Below are positions 54,691 through 64,000 of a DNA stretch of 64,000 bases, piece after piece. The stretch is from Acinetobacter baylyi DSM 14961 = CIP 107474 (GTDB lineage: Bacteria; Pseudomonadota; Gammaproteobacteria; Pseudomonadales; Moraxellaceae): positions 919,907-983,906 of the forward strand of contig NZ_KB849628.1 in the NCBI RefSeq assembly GCF_000368685.1, in the 5' to 3' direction. The notes under the pieces were generated by a model that worked only from the letters and a program-made list of their open reading frames with translations, was not told the origin of the DNA and made no database searches. Every line of letters starts with the position of its first letter. Within the stretch, counting starts at the first letter, position 1. Both the position numbers and the translations under genes were made by a program.

Positions 54691-55932
54691 TTAAGCCACT
54701 TTCTGACAACTTTTCGATTCGATAAAATGCTGTGCCTGCTCTGCATCAAACCACCACGGAGAGAAATTACGAGGGTCATCAAAGTTATTGGCAATCGTGG
54801 AGGCAATGGCTTGGTTTTGGCTTGCTGCGGCCAATACATCAATCATCTGTGGCTGAGGTGGAACCAGTAAGCTGTTGGTCCAAGCCACCACTTTTTCGGC
54901 ATAAGACCAGTAACGTTCAAAGGTTTGTTGCATCCATTCAGGCGTAAAAGACTGCGTGTCATGCGCTAAAATGGCATCAAAATAAATCTTGCTGCATTTG
55001 GCGGCGTTGTTTGAACCTTGACCCGTAATCGGATCATTCACGACCAGCGCATCTGCCATACCAAACACCTGACGACCAGATGGTAGCGTCAGTATCGGTT
55101 TACGCACGCTCGGTGGGAAGCGTCCAGCCAAATAGCCGCCTGCATCGGTGATTTCAATATTTTCACAACGCTCAGCTTCCCAAGGCAGATAGGTATTGAG
55201 AATGTCTTTACTCATTTGCAAATGTTGCTCAGGCGTTTTGGCATCTTGCCAGCAGTCCATTGGCCCACCTGGAATCCCTTCGAACACCATAATTTCGCAT
55301 GGGCCTGTCACGGTGAGTGCAGGGAAACAAAAGTACTCGCCAACGCCCGGAATCACATTAAAGGTCACCCGTGAATACGGCGACATCGGTTTCATCCCTG
55401 TGACATAAGTCAAAGCAAGCGCACGCTGTGGCTTATCGAATGTGCTGCGCTCATCATCACGCACAAACTGTTTCACCACTTCGCCCTTACCTGCTGCCAG
55501 CAACACCAGTTCATACTCGGTAGTCAGTTGTTCTAGTTCATCAATCCCAACATCCTGAATAATCAGTTTGCCACCGCGACGTTCAAACTCTTCAATCCAG
55601 TAAGGCATTTTTACGCGTTGATCCACCGATTGAGCATAACGCTCAAGACGTGCACTCCACGAAAATGCAGGTTTTCCTGTCTCTGGACTAACCAGGGTAA
55701 ATCCAATTCCTTCAACAGCGGGACATTGCTCTTCCCAGAAGTTGAGCCCAACATCACGTTCAGTTTGCAAAGCGGTATGAAACATACACTGACTTGACAT
55801 GACCTTACCCTGACGAATTTGGTCTGCGGTACGGTTGGTCACAATTGTGACATCATAACCTGTGTCTAACAGGCTTAAACCGAGCTGTAATCCAGACTGA
55901 CCCGCTCCAACAATTGCTATACGACGCATCAT
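54691..55932 (-). CDS. iifC: StyA-type flavin monooxygenase (indole oxygenase)
   Basis: This 413-residue FAD-dependent monooxygenase is of the styrene/indole monooxygenase class. The N-terminal FAD site is VGAGQSGLQLGLSLLDTGYD (Gly9-x-Gly11-x-x-Gly14). Further conserved parts are FHTALQTERDVGLNFWEEQ, the central LVLLAAGKGEVVKQF and the C-terminal ADALVVNDPITGQGSNNAAK. It uses reduced FAD from the adjacent reductase to oxygenate indole at C2/C3. Known relatives acting on indole alone make indigo. Linkage to iifA, iifB and antABC makes indole a far better substrate guess than styrene. Confidence 0.9.
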   Translation of the reverse strand: MMRRIAIVGAGQSGLQLGLSLLDTGYDVTIVTNRTADQIRQGKVMSSQCMFHTALQTERDVGLNFWEEQCPAVEGIGFTLVSPETGKPAFSWSARLERYAQSVDQRVKMPYWIEEFERRGGKLIIQDVGIDELEQLTTEYELVLLAAGKGEVVKQFVRDDERSTFDKPQRALALTYVTGMKPMSPYSRVTFNVIPGVGEYFCFPALTVTGPCEIMVFEGIPGGPMDCWQDAKTPEQHLQMSKDILNTYLPWEAERCENIEITDAGGYLAGRFPPSVRKPILTLPSGRQVFGMADALVVNDPITGQGSNNAAKCSKIYFDAILAHDTQSFTPEWMQQTFERYWSYAEKVVAWTNSLLVPPQPQMIDVLAAASQNQAIASTIANNFDDPRNFSPWWFDAEQAQHFIESKSCQKVA

Positions 55933-55983
55933 GGTTCTCCCACATTTTTTTAAATCATTTAAGGTTTAAACATTGATTTGCTA

Positions 55984-56775
55984 TTACGCTTCATTACTTA
56001 AGCGTGGAATAGCAGGTTGATTCCCTTCTGGCCCCATGACGGAGTAGCCTCCATCGACGGCATAATCAGCACCTGTCACAAAACTTGCGGCGGGTGAAAG
56101 TAAAAATAAAACAACATTGGCGACTTCTTCAGGATTGCCCAAGCGTCCAAGCAAGTGATAATCAGCTGCCACAGCGTCTGCCTTAGCTCGATTATTGCCA
56201 CTCACTTCTGCAATGACACGTGACCATGTCCAGCCTGGCGATACCGAATTCACACGGATACCATCAGCTGCAAAATCCATCGCCATGGATTGAGTCAATT
56301 GGCGCATTGCCGCTTTTGAAACGGGATACAACCAACGGCCTGTTTGTGCAAATTTGGCAGAGATGGATGTGAAATTCACAATCGCCCCCTGATTAATTTT
56401 TAAATCTTGATAAAAAGCACGGGTCAATTCGACCGCCGACACCAGATTGACATCCAGTGCCTGTAACCAATCGCCACGTGAAGACTTAAAACCATCATCC
56501 AGATAGGTACAGGCCAGATTGACCAAGTAATCGACTTTTCCAAATGTTTCATGAATAGTCTTGACTGCACGGGCAATCGCGACATCACTGCTTAAATCGG
56601 TTTGAATAAATTGTGCCTGCCCGTTCATGGCATCAGCGACCTGTTGCCCCTGCTCGGCAATATCCAGAATCACAACTTTTGCACCCGCATTGACCAATGC
56701 TTGTACCACTGCCTGACCAATCAGTGTCGCACCACCACTCACCACGGCAATTTTTTGATTCAATTCAATATTCAT
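55984..56775 (-). CDS. iifB: SDR-family indole dihydrodiol dehydrogenase
   Basis: This 263-residue short-chain dehydrogenase starts at ATG 56775 behind CAGGAG. The catalytic Tyr-x3-Lys is in WLYPVSKAAMRQL near residue 155. The cofactor loop reads VVSGGATLIGQAVV, so the usual TGxxxGIG is changed to SGGATLIG. The C-terminus has the VTGADYAVDGGYSV motif. In the described pathway IifB oxidises the cis-dihydrodiol of indole to 3-hydroxyindolin-2-one. It lies 29 bases downstream of iifA and 51 before iifC. Confidence 0.88.
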   Translation of the reverse strand: MNIELNQKIAVVSGGATLIGQAVVQALVNAGAKVVILDIAEQGQQVADAMNGQAQFIQTDLSSDVAIARAVKTIHETFGKVDYLVNLACTYLDDGFKSSRGDWLQALDVNLVSAVELTRAFYQDLKINQGAIVNFTSISAKFAQTGRWLYPVSKAAMRQLTQSMAMDFAADGIRVNSVSPGWTWSRVIAEVSGNNRAKADAVAADYHLLGRLGNPEEVANVVLFLLSPAASFVTGADYAVDGGYSVMGPEGNQPAIPRLSNEA

Positions 56776-56804
56776 CTCTTGCTCCTGATGATTCCTTTCA
56801 ATCG

Positions 56805-58052
56805 TTAAATCGATTTGCCTTCGCTGCTCGACCAAGACGGCATTAAAGTATTGGATGGCATTTCCTCATCCAGCAGTTTTTGGGCAGTTTCAATACCAGC
56901 AACAGGTAGACCTTGAGGATTTAACAATCCGATCTGGACCAGAACAGAAGCCTGATCCCAATAAATATGTTCATGACAAAGCTTTGGACCACGGAACTGA
57001 ATGACGCCTAGCATCGGGATTTCAACATATTTACCTGTCGGTGTAACTCCAGGAAGCAACCAGTCAATCTCACTGTCATGGGTAAAGCTCATAATGAATT
57101 CATCGACCACCTGCGTTGAACCGACGGTACGTGAGATCGACGTAATCTTCATATCTTGAGGGTTCTGATGCACAAAATGATATTGATAGAAACGCGCAAG
57201 CTGGCTATAACCAACACCACCCGTAAGTGTTGGAATATGATTGACATAGGGCTCGGCAACCATGGTCGCCATCGTGGCAGGCACATCACGCGTATCAAAT
57301 TCGTGACGGATGTGCTCTTCCCATAAAGCAACTAAATCATAAACAGGCCCAATGGTTTGATGCAGTGCAGTGACACTGCGTTCATGGGCAAAACGTGCAG
57401 ATGGCTTGTGATAATGCTCGCTATTTGGACGGGCAAAGGCATGATCTACGCCTTCGTAAACATAAGCATTGACATTGTTGTATTGTGCGGCAGCATCCAA
57501 AATCTGTTGACGTGCTTCTGGTGGGGTAAATTTATCCAGTTCTGCAATATGTAACACCATACGGCCTTTAACATTTGCAAGTTCATCTAGGGCCTTTTCG
57601 ATTCCTACACCATAGTAACCGACGGCACAAGCCACCTCAGGAATACGACAGCCTGCCAGATAAGCCAGCTTACCGCCCAGACAATATCCCACCACCCCCA
57701 GGCCAGCATCGGCATCACAGCTTGCAAGTGTTTTTAAATAGTTCAAGGTCTCTCGAATATCCTCTACACCCAAGTTTTCATCAAAATTTTGATATAGCTC
57801 AAACGCTTTTTGAAAGTCCTGCTCGGTATAACCTAGCTCAATGCGCGGTGCAGTACGCCAGAACAAATCTGGCACAATAACGGTATAACCTTCTTCTGCC
57901 AGAAAATCTGCTTTGGCGCGCATGGCAGCGTTAACACCAAAAATCTCCTGACACAGTACAATTCCAGGACCTCGTCCACCTTCTGCAACTGCTAGATAAG
58001 CAACAAATGACGTCCCTGTTTGTGTTTTTACTTCAATATATTGACCTGCCAT
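56805..58052 (-). CDS. iifA: Dienelactone-hydrolase/SnoaL fusion, 3-hydroxyindolin-2-one monooxygenase
   Basis: This is a 415-residue two-domain protein from ATG 58052. Residues ~1-235 form a dienelactone hydrolase fold with the triad Cys124 (GYCLGG), Asp173 and His204 (VDHAF). Residues ~250-400 form a SnoaL-like domain (WEEHIRHEFDTRDVPATMA; HDSEIDWLLPGV). In the described iif system this protein is a cofactor-independent oxygenase that opens 3-hydroxyindolin-2-one to anthranilate. An upstream ATG 12 codons earlier is less favoured; GGAG fits the chosen start. First gene of the operon. Confidence 0.87.
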   Translation of the reverse strand: MAGQYIEVKTQTGTSFVAYLAVAEGGRGPGIVLCQEIFGVNAAMRAKADFLAEEGYTVIVPDLFWRTAPRIELGYTEQDFQKAFELYQNFDENLGVEDIRETLNYLKTLASCDADAGLGVVGYCLGGKLAYLAGCRIPEVACAVGYYGVGIEKALDELANVKGRMVLHIAELDKFTPPEARQQILDAAAQYNNVNAYVYEGVDHAFARPNSEHYHKPSARFAHERSVTALHQTIGPVYDLVALWEEHIRHEFDTRDVPATMATMVAEPYVNHIPTLTGGVGYSQLARFYQYHFVHQNPQDMKITSISRTVGSTQVVDEFIMSFTHDSEIDWLLPGVTPTGKYVEIPMLGVIQFRGPKLCHEHIYWDQASVLVQIGLLNPQGLPVAGIETAQKLLDEEMPSNTLMPSWSSSEGKSI

Positions 58053-58111
58053 TTCACCCACTCCAGACCTAACTCTTGCAGTTATCATGTCTGTGAAAGG
58101 TGACTAGCGTC

Positions 58112-58146
58112 TGTCCAAAATCTGCGAGGATTATCCAGCTTCTGCG
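58112..58146 (-). promoter_or_regulatory. Tandem XylS/AntR-type half-sites upstream of iifA
   Basis: Read on the minus strand: CGCA-GAAGCT-GGATA (58146-58132) and CGCA-GATTTT-GGACA (58126-58112), a 20-bp direct repeat fitting the (T/C)GCA-N6-GGNTA form, with GGACA deviating by one base. A -10-like CATGAT lies near 58089-58084. The site is 60 bp before iifA and is the likely IifR target. Confidence 0.6.
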
Positions 58147-58331
58147 AAATGTTTCTTCAAAATGAAAAAAAACTTTCTAGAGTAAATTTTTTTGTTGTTA
58201 TGACATAAAAGTGAAATCACACGGAAAATCTGGATGATAATATGGGCTCAAAGAATAGAGATTTCTGGCTAAAAAGCTTTAACTATTTTTAGATTCTAAC
58301 GACGGCTGGTTTTAGCACTTAACAATTGAGC

Positions 58332-59333
58332 TTAATTGTTAGTATTTTCCCATTTGATTTTATGTTTAGTTTCAGTTGGAGTTTCTCCAAACTCATCACG
58401 ATACTCTTGAGAAAAGCGTCCTAAATGATTAAAGCCCCAGTCATAAGCCAATTTAGAAATTGATAATTTTTTATTGGATGAACTCTTTAGAATTTTATAT
58501 ATTTGTTGCAAACGATATTTACGTAAGAACGCTAAAGGACTGGTTCCATAATAATGTTGAAATTCTTGGTATAATTTAGTTTTCGAGACGCCAGCGATAC
58601 GATGTAAATCATCTGCACAAATATTTTCATGCGCATGTTGCCGGATAAATTCACATATTTTACGCAGATATTCTGGCTCATATTGATTGCATAAGGCACG
58701 AAGCATGCCAGAATAATTATTCTCTTGTGACAGTAGTAAAGCTTTAATCAAAAAATTTTCATAATCTTCAGACCAGAGCTGCATTCCCTGTACGCCCTTA
58801 AATTGGGCACGCAAGTTCAAAAAATTGTCAATATTTTTCCACCAGACAAAGAGCGAACTATCCACATTCAAATTCATTTCTGGATTAAAAAGAACGGGAT
58901 AATCAAGCGGCTGATGTAAAAGCTCACCAAGTACTTGTTGCATACTATGTTCAGGAATCACAACCTGATATTTAATACAATCTTTATCAATAACCAAGTC
59001 TTGTAATTCATTATTTGAGAGGATTAATCCTTTGTCACAGTTAGAAATATATTCAGCGCCGCGCACATTTAGAACCTGTTTGCCTTGAACTGGCAGACTA
59101 ATGCTATAAGCACGTAAGTTGGAGGTATTGATACATACATGGGCGCCATAGCTAATTTTGCCCATGGCCAAACGCTTATGTGGCAGACGAATACCTTCAT
59201 AATGAAAATCTAATTTGTCTCGGCAGCTTGTTTCAAGCCGATGTTCACCACAAATGCTAGACATTAGATGATGTGCAAAATCTGCCTGACTCGAATAATG
59301 ATTCAAATCCATCTCTTGGCTGAGTGATAACAT
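58332..59333 (-). CDS. iifR: AraC-family activator of the iif operon
   Basis: This 333-residue regulator lies upstream of iifA on the same strand, 279 bp from its start. The N-terminal part matches AraC-binding-like domains of the AntR/XylS kind (RLPHKRLAMGKISYGAHVCI; YSISLPVQGKQVLNV). The C-terminal double helix-turn-helix has ICADDLHRIAGVSKTKLYQE and ISKLAYDWGFNHLGRFSQEY; the latter is nearly identical to the same helix in the antABC-linked regulator, explaining similar DNA half-sites. Indole or a metabolite is the expected inducer. Confidence 0.87.
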   Translation of the reverse strand: MLSLSQEMDLNHYSSQADFAHHLMSSICGEHRLETSCRDKLDFHYEGIRLPHKRLAMGKISYGAHVCINTSNLRAYSISLPVQGKQVLNVRGAEYISNCDKGLILSNNELQDLVIDKDCIKYQVVIPEHSMQQVLGELLHQPLDYPVLFNPEMNLNVDSSLFVWWKNIDNFLNLRAQFKGVQGMQLWSEDYENFLIKALLLSQENNYSGMLRALCNQYEPEYLRKICEFIRQHAHENICADDLHRIAGVSKTKLYQEFQHYYGTSPLAFLRKYRLQQIYKILKSSSNKKLSISKLAYDWGFNHLGRFSQEYRDEFGETPTETKHKIKWENTNN

Positions 59334-59503
59334 ACCTTTTTCACCTAGCTATACTTTAATTGTTTTCAAGCAATTCATATGCCATAGAATTACACATGTA
59401 AAAGCCCAACGGTTTTCCTTAACCTCAATGTCCAACACGACTTCAACGCAGTCTTGTTTTTTGTTAGTATAGCTCCTGATTCAAAAAATTTGAACCGATA
59501 GAA

Positions 59504-59542
59504 ATGACAGCGTATTTAGTACTATTCTTGATACACTGTCAT
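59504..59542 (-). terminator. Inverted repeat after gdhA
   Basis: Twelve-base arms ATGACAGCGTAT / ATACACTGTCAT with one mismatch around a 15-base loop, about 50 bp beyond the gdhA stop. Only a short T-run follows on the minus strand; terminator or operator remains open. Confidence 0.5.
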
Positions 59543-59589
59543 CACACTCTATTTTTGTCTCTGATGATAAACTGCTCTGGCTAAAGCTA

Positions 59590-60861
59590 TTAACCAGGAA
59601 AGATACCACGTTCCTTACGTGCTTTTAAAATGCGCTCACAGGCCAGAATATAAGCGGCTGTACGCATCGTACAAGATTTTTCTTGGGCTTTTTTCCAGAC
59701 ATCATCCACAGCCTGAATCATTAATTTATCCAAACGTGCATTAATTTCGTCCTCAGTCCAGAAATAACTTGACATATCCTGTACCCATTCAAAATAACTG
59801 ACGGTGACACCACCTGCATTACATAATACATCAGGAACTACAATGATATTTCGCTGCCCCAACACATCATCTGCATCTGGATACGTTGGACCATTTGCAC
59901 CTTCTAACACTAGTTTTGCTTTCAGCGTTTGTGCACGTTCGGCTGTGATTTGACCTTCAAGTGCAGCAGGAACCAGAATATCCATCTCGACATTCCAGAA
60001 TTCAGCATCCTCTATTTTGCTTGAATCTGGAAAGCCTGCAACACCACCTGTTTGTGCCACATGCTCTTGTAAACTTTTAACATCCAATCCGTCATCATTA
60101 AAGATTGTCCCTGTATGATCCTGTGCACAGACCACTTTGGCATTCGCTTTATTAAACAGATAAGCAGCTTCACTACCTACATTACCAAAGCCTTGTACAG
60201 CCACACGGCTATTTTCGATAGACAAATTAATCTTTTTCGCGACTTCAAGTCCAGTGACAAACACACCACGACCCGTCGCGCGTACTCGCCCGAGGGAACC
60301 TCCCAAATGGACAGGTTTACCAGTGACCACACCTGTAACCGTATGGCCTTTGATACTTGAATAGGTATCCATCATCCAGCCCATGATATCGGCATTGGTT
60401 CCTACATCTGGTGCAGGAATATCATTCTGTGGGCCAATAATCGGGCTAATTTCACTGGTAAAACGACGGGTTAAACGTTCCAGCTCTCGGGCTGATAGCT
60501 TTTTAGGATCAACTCGAATCCCTCCTTTTGCCCCGCCATAAGGTAAATTTAAAACTGCTGTCTTGATCGTCATCCATGCCGAGAGCGCCATCACTTCGTT
60601 GAGCTCAACATCTGGATGATAGCGAATCCCGCCTTTGCCTGGACCACGAGACAAATTATGTTGGACTCGGTAACCCTCAAAATGCTGGATCGCCCCATCA
60701 TCCATCACAATCGGAACATCAACAATCAACGCTCTTTTTGGTCGCTTTAAGGTATTAATATAAGGAATGAGATCTGCTTCAAGATAAGGTGCAACACGAT
60801 CTACCTGCGCCAAATAGGTTTGCCATGCACCATTATTTTCTATTTCATATGAAAGTGACAT
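59590..60861 (-). CDS. gdhA: Glutamate dehydrogenase (Glu/Leu/Phe/Val family)
   Basis: This 423-residue dehydrogenase interconverts glutamate with 2-oxoglutarate and ammonia. The substrate site is [20 protein letters not shown] near residues 104-123, with the catalytic Lys; earlier [13 protein letters not shown] binds substrate too. The Rossmann motif is [17 protein letters not shown] near 220-236, and [14 protein letters not shown] lies near 318. Length and sequence resemble NAD-type hexameric GDH; NAD versus NADP use is uncertain. Placement next to ammonia-releasing antABC may be functional or chance. Confidence 0.92.
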   Translation of the reverse strand: MSLSYEIENNGAWQTYLAQVDRVAPYLEADLIPYINTLKRPKRALIVDVPIVMDDGAIQHFEGYRVQHNLSRGPGKGGIRYHPDVELNEVMALSAWMTIKTAVLNLPYGGAKGGIRVDPKKLSARELERLTRRFTSEISPIIGPQNDIPAPDVGTNADIMGWMMDTYSSIKGHTVTGVVTGKPVHLGGSLGRVRATGRGVFVTGLEVAKKINLSIENSRVAVQGFGNVGSEAAYLFNKANAKVVCAQDHTGTIFNDDGLDVKSLQEHVAQTGGVAGFPDSSKIEDAEFWNVEMDILVPAALEGQITAERAQTLKAKLVLEGANGPTYPDADDVLGQRNIIVVPDVLCNAGGVTVSYFEWVQDMSSYFWTEDEINARLDKLMIQAVDDVWKKAQEKSCTMRTAAYILACERILKARKERGIFPG

Positions 60862-61089
60862 AATTATTTCCTATATATTATTTATTCATTCAATAAGTTT
60901 AAAAAAACTTAATTTTTCGATCATAGACACAAACGATTGATTTATTATTTTTTAATATAATCATAAGTATGTAGAATCACTTTGATCTTATAAATTTGTC
61001 ATTTTTAAGTCAAATGAAATAAACTTTATCTTCTATTCCACACCAATACGCTCAAAAATTTTACTTTTCATTGACGTATTCAATACTTT

Positions 61090-61356
61090 CTAGTTATTCC
61101 CGACAGTTAACGACTGATCAGCAATGCATTTACATCCACATGACAAAGGTGAATTGTGTTGCGCGGCAGCTTTCCCCATCACCAGCATATGATTATCGCC
61201 AGCAATAATCGTTGCGACAGTCTTGTGTGTTGGACACGTGGCTTTATCTCCAACACATGCAATCGCTTTGCCATTAATCAGAAAACGACGATTGGCAGTA
61301 ATGACTTTACCACCGCCTGTAGTGGGTGATCCAATGGTAATATATGGACGGGACAT
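61090..61356 (-). CDS. PAAR-domain T6SS spike tip
   Basis: This 88-residue protein is of the PAAR family that caps the VgrG spike of the type VI secretion needle. It has the PAAR pattern of repeated short beta elements (GSPTTGGGKVITANRRFLIN; AIACVGDKATCP) and conserved metal-binding positions (Cys and His in ATCPTHKTVA, His in AAAQHNSPLSCGCKC). There is no C-terminal extension, so it is a structural PAAR rather than an effector fusion. It is the last T6SS gene before gdhA, 29 bases after the OmpA-domain gene. Confidence 0.9.
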   Translation of the reverse strand: MSRPYITIGSPTTGGGKVITANRRFLINGKAIACVGDKATCPTHKTVATIIAGDNHMLVMGKAAAQHNSPLSCGCKCIADQSLTVGNN

Positions 61357-61385
61357 AAGGTTTCCTTATCTGATTTAAAACCGTT

Positions 61386-62150
61386 TTATAGGACTTCAAA
61401 TTCGATTCGTCGATTTTTACGGCGCCCTTCTGCTGTTGTATTGTCTGCAACAGGCTTATTTGAACCTACACCTTCCGTGCTTAGATTATCTGAAGATATA
61501 TTTTTAGTGATCAGATAATTTTTTACAGCCACTGCACGTTCCTGGCTGAGTACCAAGTTTTTCGAGGCATCTCCTGAACTGTCAGTATGCCCAATGATTT
61601 TAACTTTCTTGCCCCCCACTTTCTTCAAAGCGGCTGCCATTTCATCCAGGATCTGCTGGCCTGATGCAGTGAGAATTGCGCTACCAGATTCAAACTCAAT
61701 AATCCGATTTTTTAGTGCATCATCAACAATCTTTTGTTCAGCCTGATTGATTGTAAGCTGAGAATTAAAGCGATAAGGAGGCTGAACCAGTGACTGAAAT
61801 TGACTGATAGTCGGTTGAATATCATTCGGATTACTCATTTTTCCAGTTAATTCAACTTGTGTTCCACGTACCGTAAGTTTGCCTTGTTTGACTTTTTTCA
61901 AATCAGGACTAATCACTTGCGTTACAGAGTCACTCCAGCCATAAGGTGCAGATACAGGACGCACCTGTACTTTATCAACGACTTGGTCTGCACCATATAC
62001 CGCCTGCATTTTTTGTAGAATCGCTTGTTTGGATGCTTCATTTGGAACCACCCCCTCAACAATGATCGGCTGAGCAAATACAGATGTCAGTGATAACCAA
62101 CCACTTACGAATATGCATAATTTTAATTGTGTCGCATGTCTAGTTTTCAT
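61386..62150 (-). CDS. tagN: T6SS-associated OmpA-domain protein (TagN-like)
   Basis: This 254-residue envelope protein starts at ATG 62150, two bases after the tagF stop. A signal peptide (LKLCIFVSGWLSLTSVFAQ) is followed by a BON-like region (PIIVEGVVPNEASKQAIL; VRGTQVELTGKMSNP) and a C-terminal OmpA peptidoglycan-binding domain from about residue 145 (VKIIGHTDSSGDASKNLVLS; GRRKNRRIEFEVL). Such a protein probably anchors the secretion machine to the cell wall. The tagN name follows Acinetobacter T6SS cluster usage and is moderately certain. Confidence 0.85.
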   Translation of the reverse strand: MKTRHATQLKLCIFVSGWLSLTSVFAQPIIVEGVVPNEASKQAILQKMQAVYGADQVVDKVQVRPVSAPYGWSDSVTQVISPDLKKVKQGKLTVRGTQVELTGKMSNPNDIQPTISQFQSLVQPPYRFNSQLTINQAEQKIVDDALKNRIIEFESGSAILTASGQQILDEMAAALKKVGGKKVKIIGHTDSSGDASKNLVLSQERAVAVKNYLITKNISSDNLSTEGVGSNKPVADNTTAEGRRKNRRIEFEVL

Positions 62151-62152
62151 AA

Positions 62153-63139
<987 letters not shown>

Positions 63140-63152
63140 TCATTCCAAAACA

Positions 63153-64000
63153 TTAGCGCTCTCCCACAGGTGGCGGTGTTGTCACTGCTGGCTGATTCTG
63201 CGCCTGACCCACAGATGATGCTGGTGCTGGTTGTGCAGCAACCACACGTACGGCTTTAGTGGTAGTGACCTTATCCACCAGTTGTAAACCTGCATAACCA
63301 CGACTTGATCCAATATTGCCTGAATGGTTACCACTAATCAGACGGAAATTGACTTTGACAAATAGATTCGGATCCGCCTTGCTTTTCCAGATCATCTCAA
63401 AGCTGCCATTTTGTTCTTTACGTTGAGCACTATCAATCAAACGGTTAATTCCGTATTCACCTGGCTCATCAAATATCGTATGTGTTTTGCCTTGTAAATC
63501 TACTGCCGTGATTCGTGCACCAGGAATTGCACCCTGATTTGGCCAGACAAAATTTACCCATTGCTGAATGCCGTTTTCATAGGTCATACGCTGTCCATCA
63601 ATATCGATGGAATATGAAAGTAACTGCGGATTTTGTAATGGATAAAACTGGAAATTGGATTGATTGGCCGCAGGTGCAGCTGCTGGTGCCTGATTTAACT
63701 CTCCCGTTGCCATACCATTGGTTGGTGCGACATAACGCTGAAAGTTCATTACAAATTGTGGATTTAAACTAATTCCCAGATCTTTCCATGTTTTAGAGGT
63801 TAAGGTATAACCACGACGAATCACCAAAGGATCAAGATTTTCTTTTACAAATCGGGCAATACTGCCATTCTCACCAAAAATTTGTCCAATTTCGGCGCTG
63901 GTCGCTTGCAAACTCGCAGAAGAATTAAATGGATACTTTTGGCTTAAATTGGTCGTAAATGGTTGATAAGCCTGCATCACCCACAGCTTATTCATTTCAT
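63153..64000 (-). CDS. tssM: TssM (IcmF) C-terminal part, 5'-truncated by window edge
   Basis: These are the last ~282 residues of TssM, the inner-membrane channel/stator of the T6SS baseplate complex. The frame stays open to base 64000, so the N-terminus lies outside the window. Visible are the end of the periplasmic helical domain (GENGSIARFVKENLDPLVIRR) and the C-terminal beta-domain (RMTYENGIQQWVNFVWPNQG; TIFDEPGEYGINRLIDSAQ), which ends with a Pro/Gln/Ala-rich tail (about 35 residues) not needed for the core fold. tagF begins 40 bases after its stop. Confidence 0.93.
   Translation of the reverse strand, partial: EMNKLWVMQAYQPFTTNLSQKYPFNSSASLQATSAEIGQIFGENGSIARFVKENLDPLVIRRGYTLTSKTWKDLGISLNPQFVMNFQRYVAPTNGMATGELNQAPAAAPAANQSNFQFYPLQNPQLLSYSIDIDGQRMTYENGIQQWVNFVWPNQGAIPGARITAVDLQGKTHTIFDEPGEYGINRLIDSAQRKEQNGSFEMIWKSKADPNLFVKVNFRLISGNHSGNIGSSRGYAGLQLVDKVTTTKAVRVVAAQPAPASSVGQAQNQPAVTTPPPVGER

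Noticed and set aside
54691..55932. Styrene monooxygenase of a styrene pathway
   Set aside because: No styrene oxide isomerase or phenylacetaldehyde dehydrogenase is present; adjacent genes match the indole pathway.

Overview
The window is AT-rich gammaproteobacterial chromosome (roughly 40% G+C by eye) and almost certainly comes from Acinetobacter. The supporting evidence is the tolA-tolB-pal, fbp, purMN, serC, gyrA, etfAB, lptM-lysA-dapF-xerC, radA and epmA-pdxB set with Acinetobacter-like protein sequences, a long ComEC competence channel, a single LolC/E-type permease paired with LolD, and an antABC locus close to a type VI secretion cluster, an arrangement I recall from A. baylyi ADP1. 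The species cannot be fixed from the sequence alone. No rRNA, tRNA, CRISPR array, insertion sequence or prophage was seen.

Positions 1-6.2 kb hold the end of tolA, then tolB, pal, a small protein, fbp, an rRNA/tRNA methyltransferase and a three-gene sigma-factor unit. Positions 6.2-10.5 kb carry two large tandem secreted proteins, each with an N-terminal CSLREA-type beta-helix region and a C-terminal GlyGly-CTERM sorting tail. Positions 10.5-25.9 kb are housekeeping: perM-hda, purMN, a hydrolase, SppA, a lipid A acyltransferase, comEC (tail-to-tail overlap with the acyltransferase), lolF-lolD, an EamA transporter, a YaiI protein, an orphan 312-residue protein and serC.

Positions 26-31.1 kb hold a tight TolC/HlyD/two-permease operon that looks like an ABC-2 exporter but has no ATPase gene. 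A perfect 14-bp palindrome covers its likely -10 region. Positions 31.1-47.6 kb return to housekeeping genes (gyrA, dinB-like, etfBA, xerC-dapF-lysA-lptM, a CycA-like permease, radA, a Tim44-domain protein, epmA-pdxB).

Positions 48.2-59.3 kb are the main accessory interest: a complete indole degradation island. The iif operon (iifA, iifB, iifC, iifD and an outer-membrane channel, with AraC-type iifR upstream) should convert indole to anthranilate. The facing antABC operon with its own AraC regulator should convert anthranilate to catechol. Upstream of both antA and iifA I find tandem half-sites of the XylS/AntR form (T/C)GCA-N6-GGNTA, suggesting linked control. gdhA follows. The window then ends in the distal part of a T6SS operon (tssM fragment, tagF, an OmpA-domain protein and PAAR), transcribed inward from beyond the right edge.
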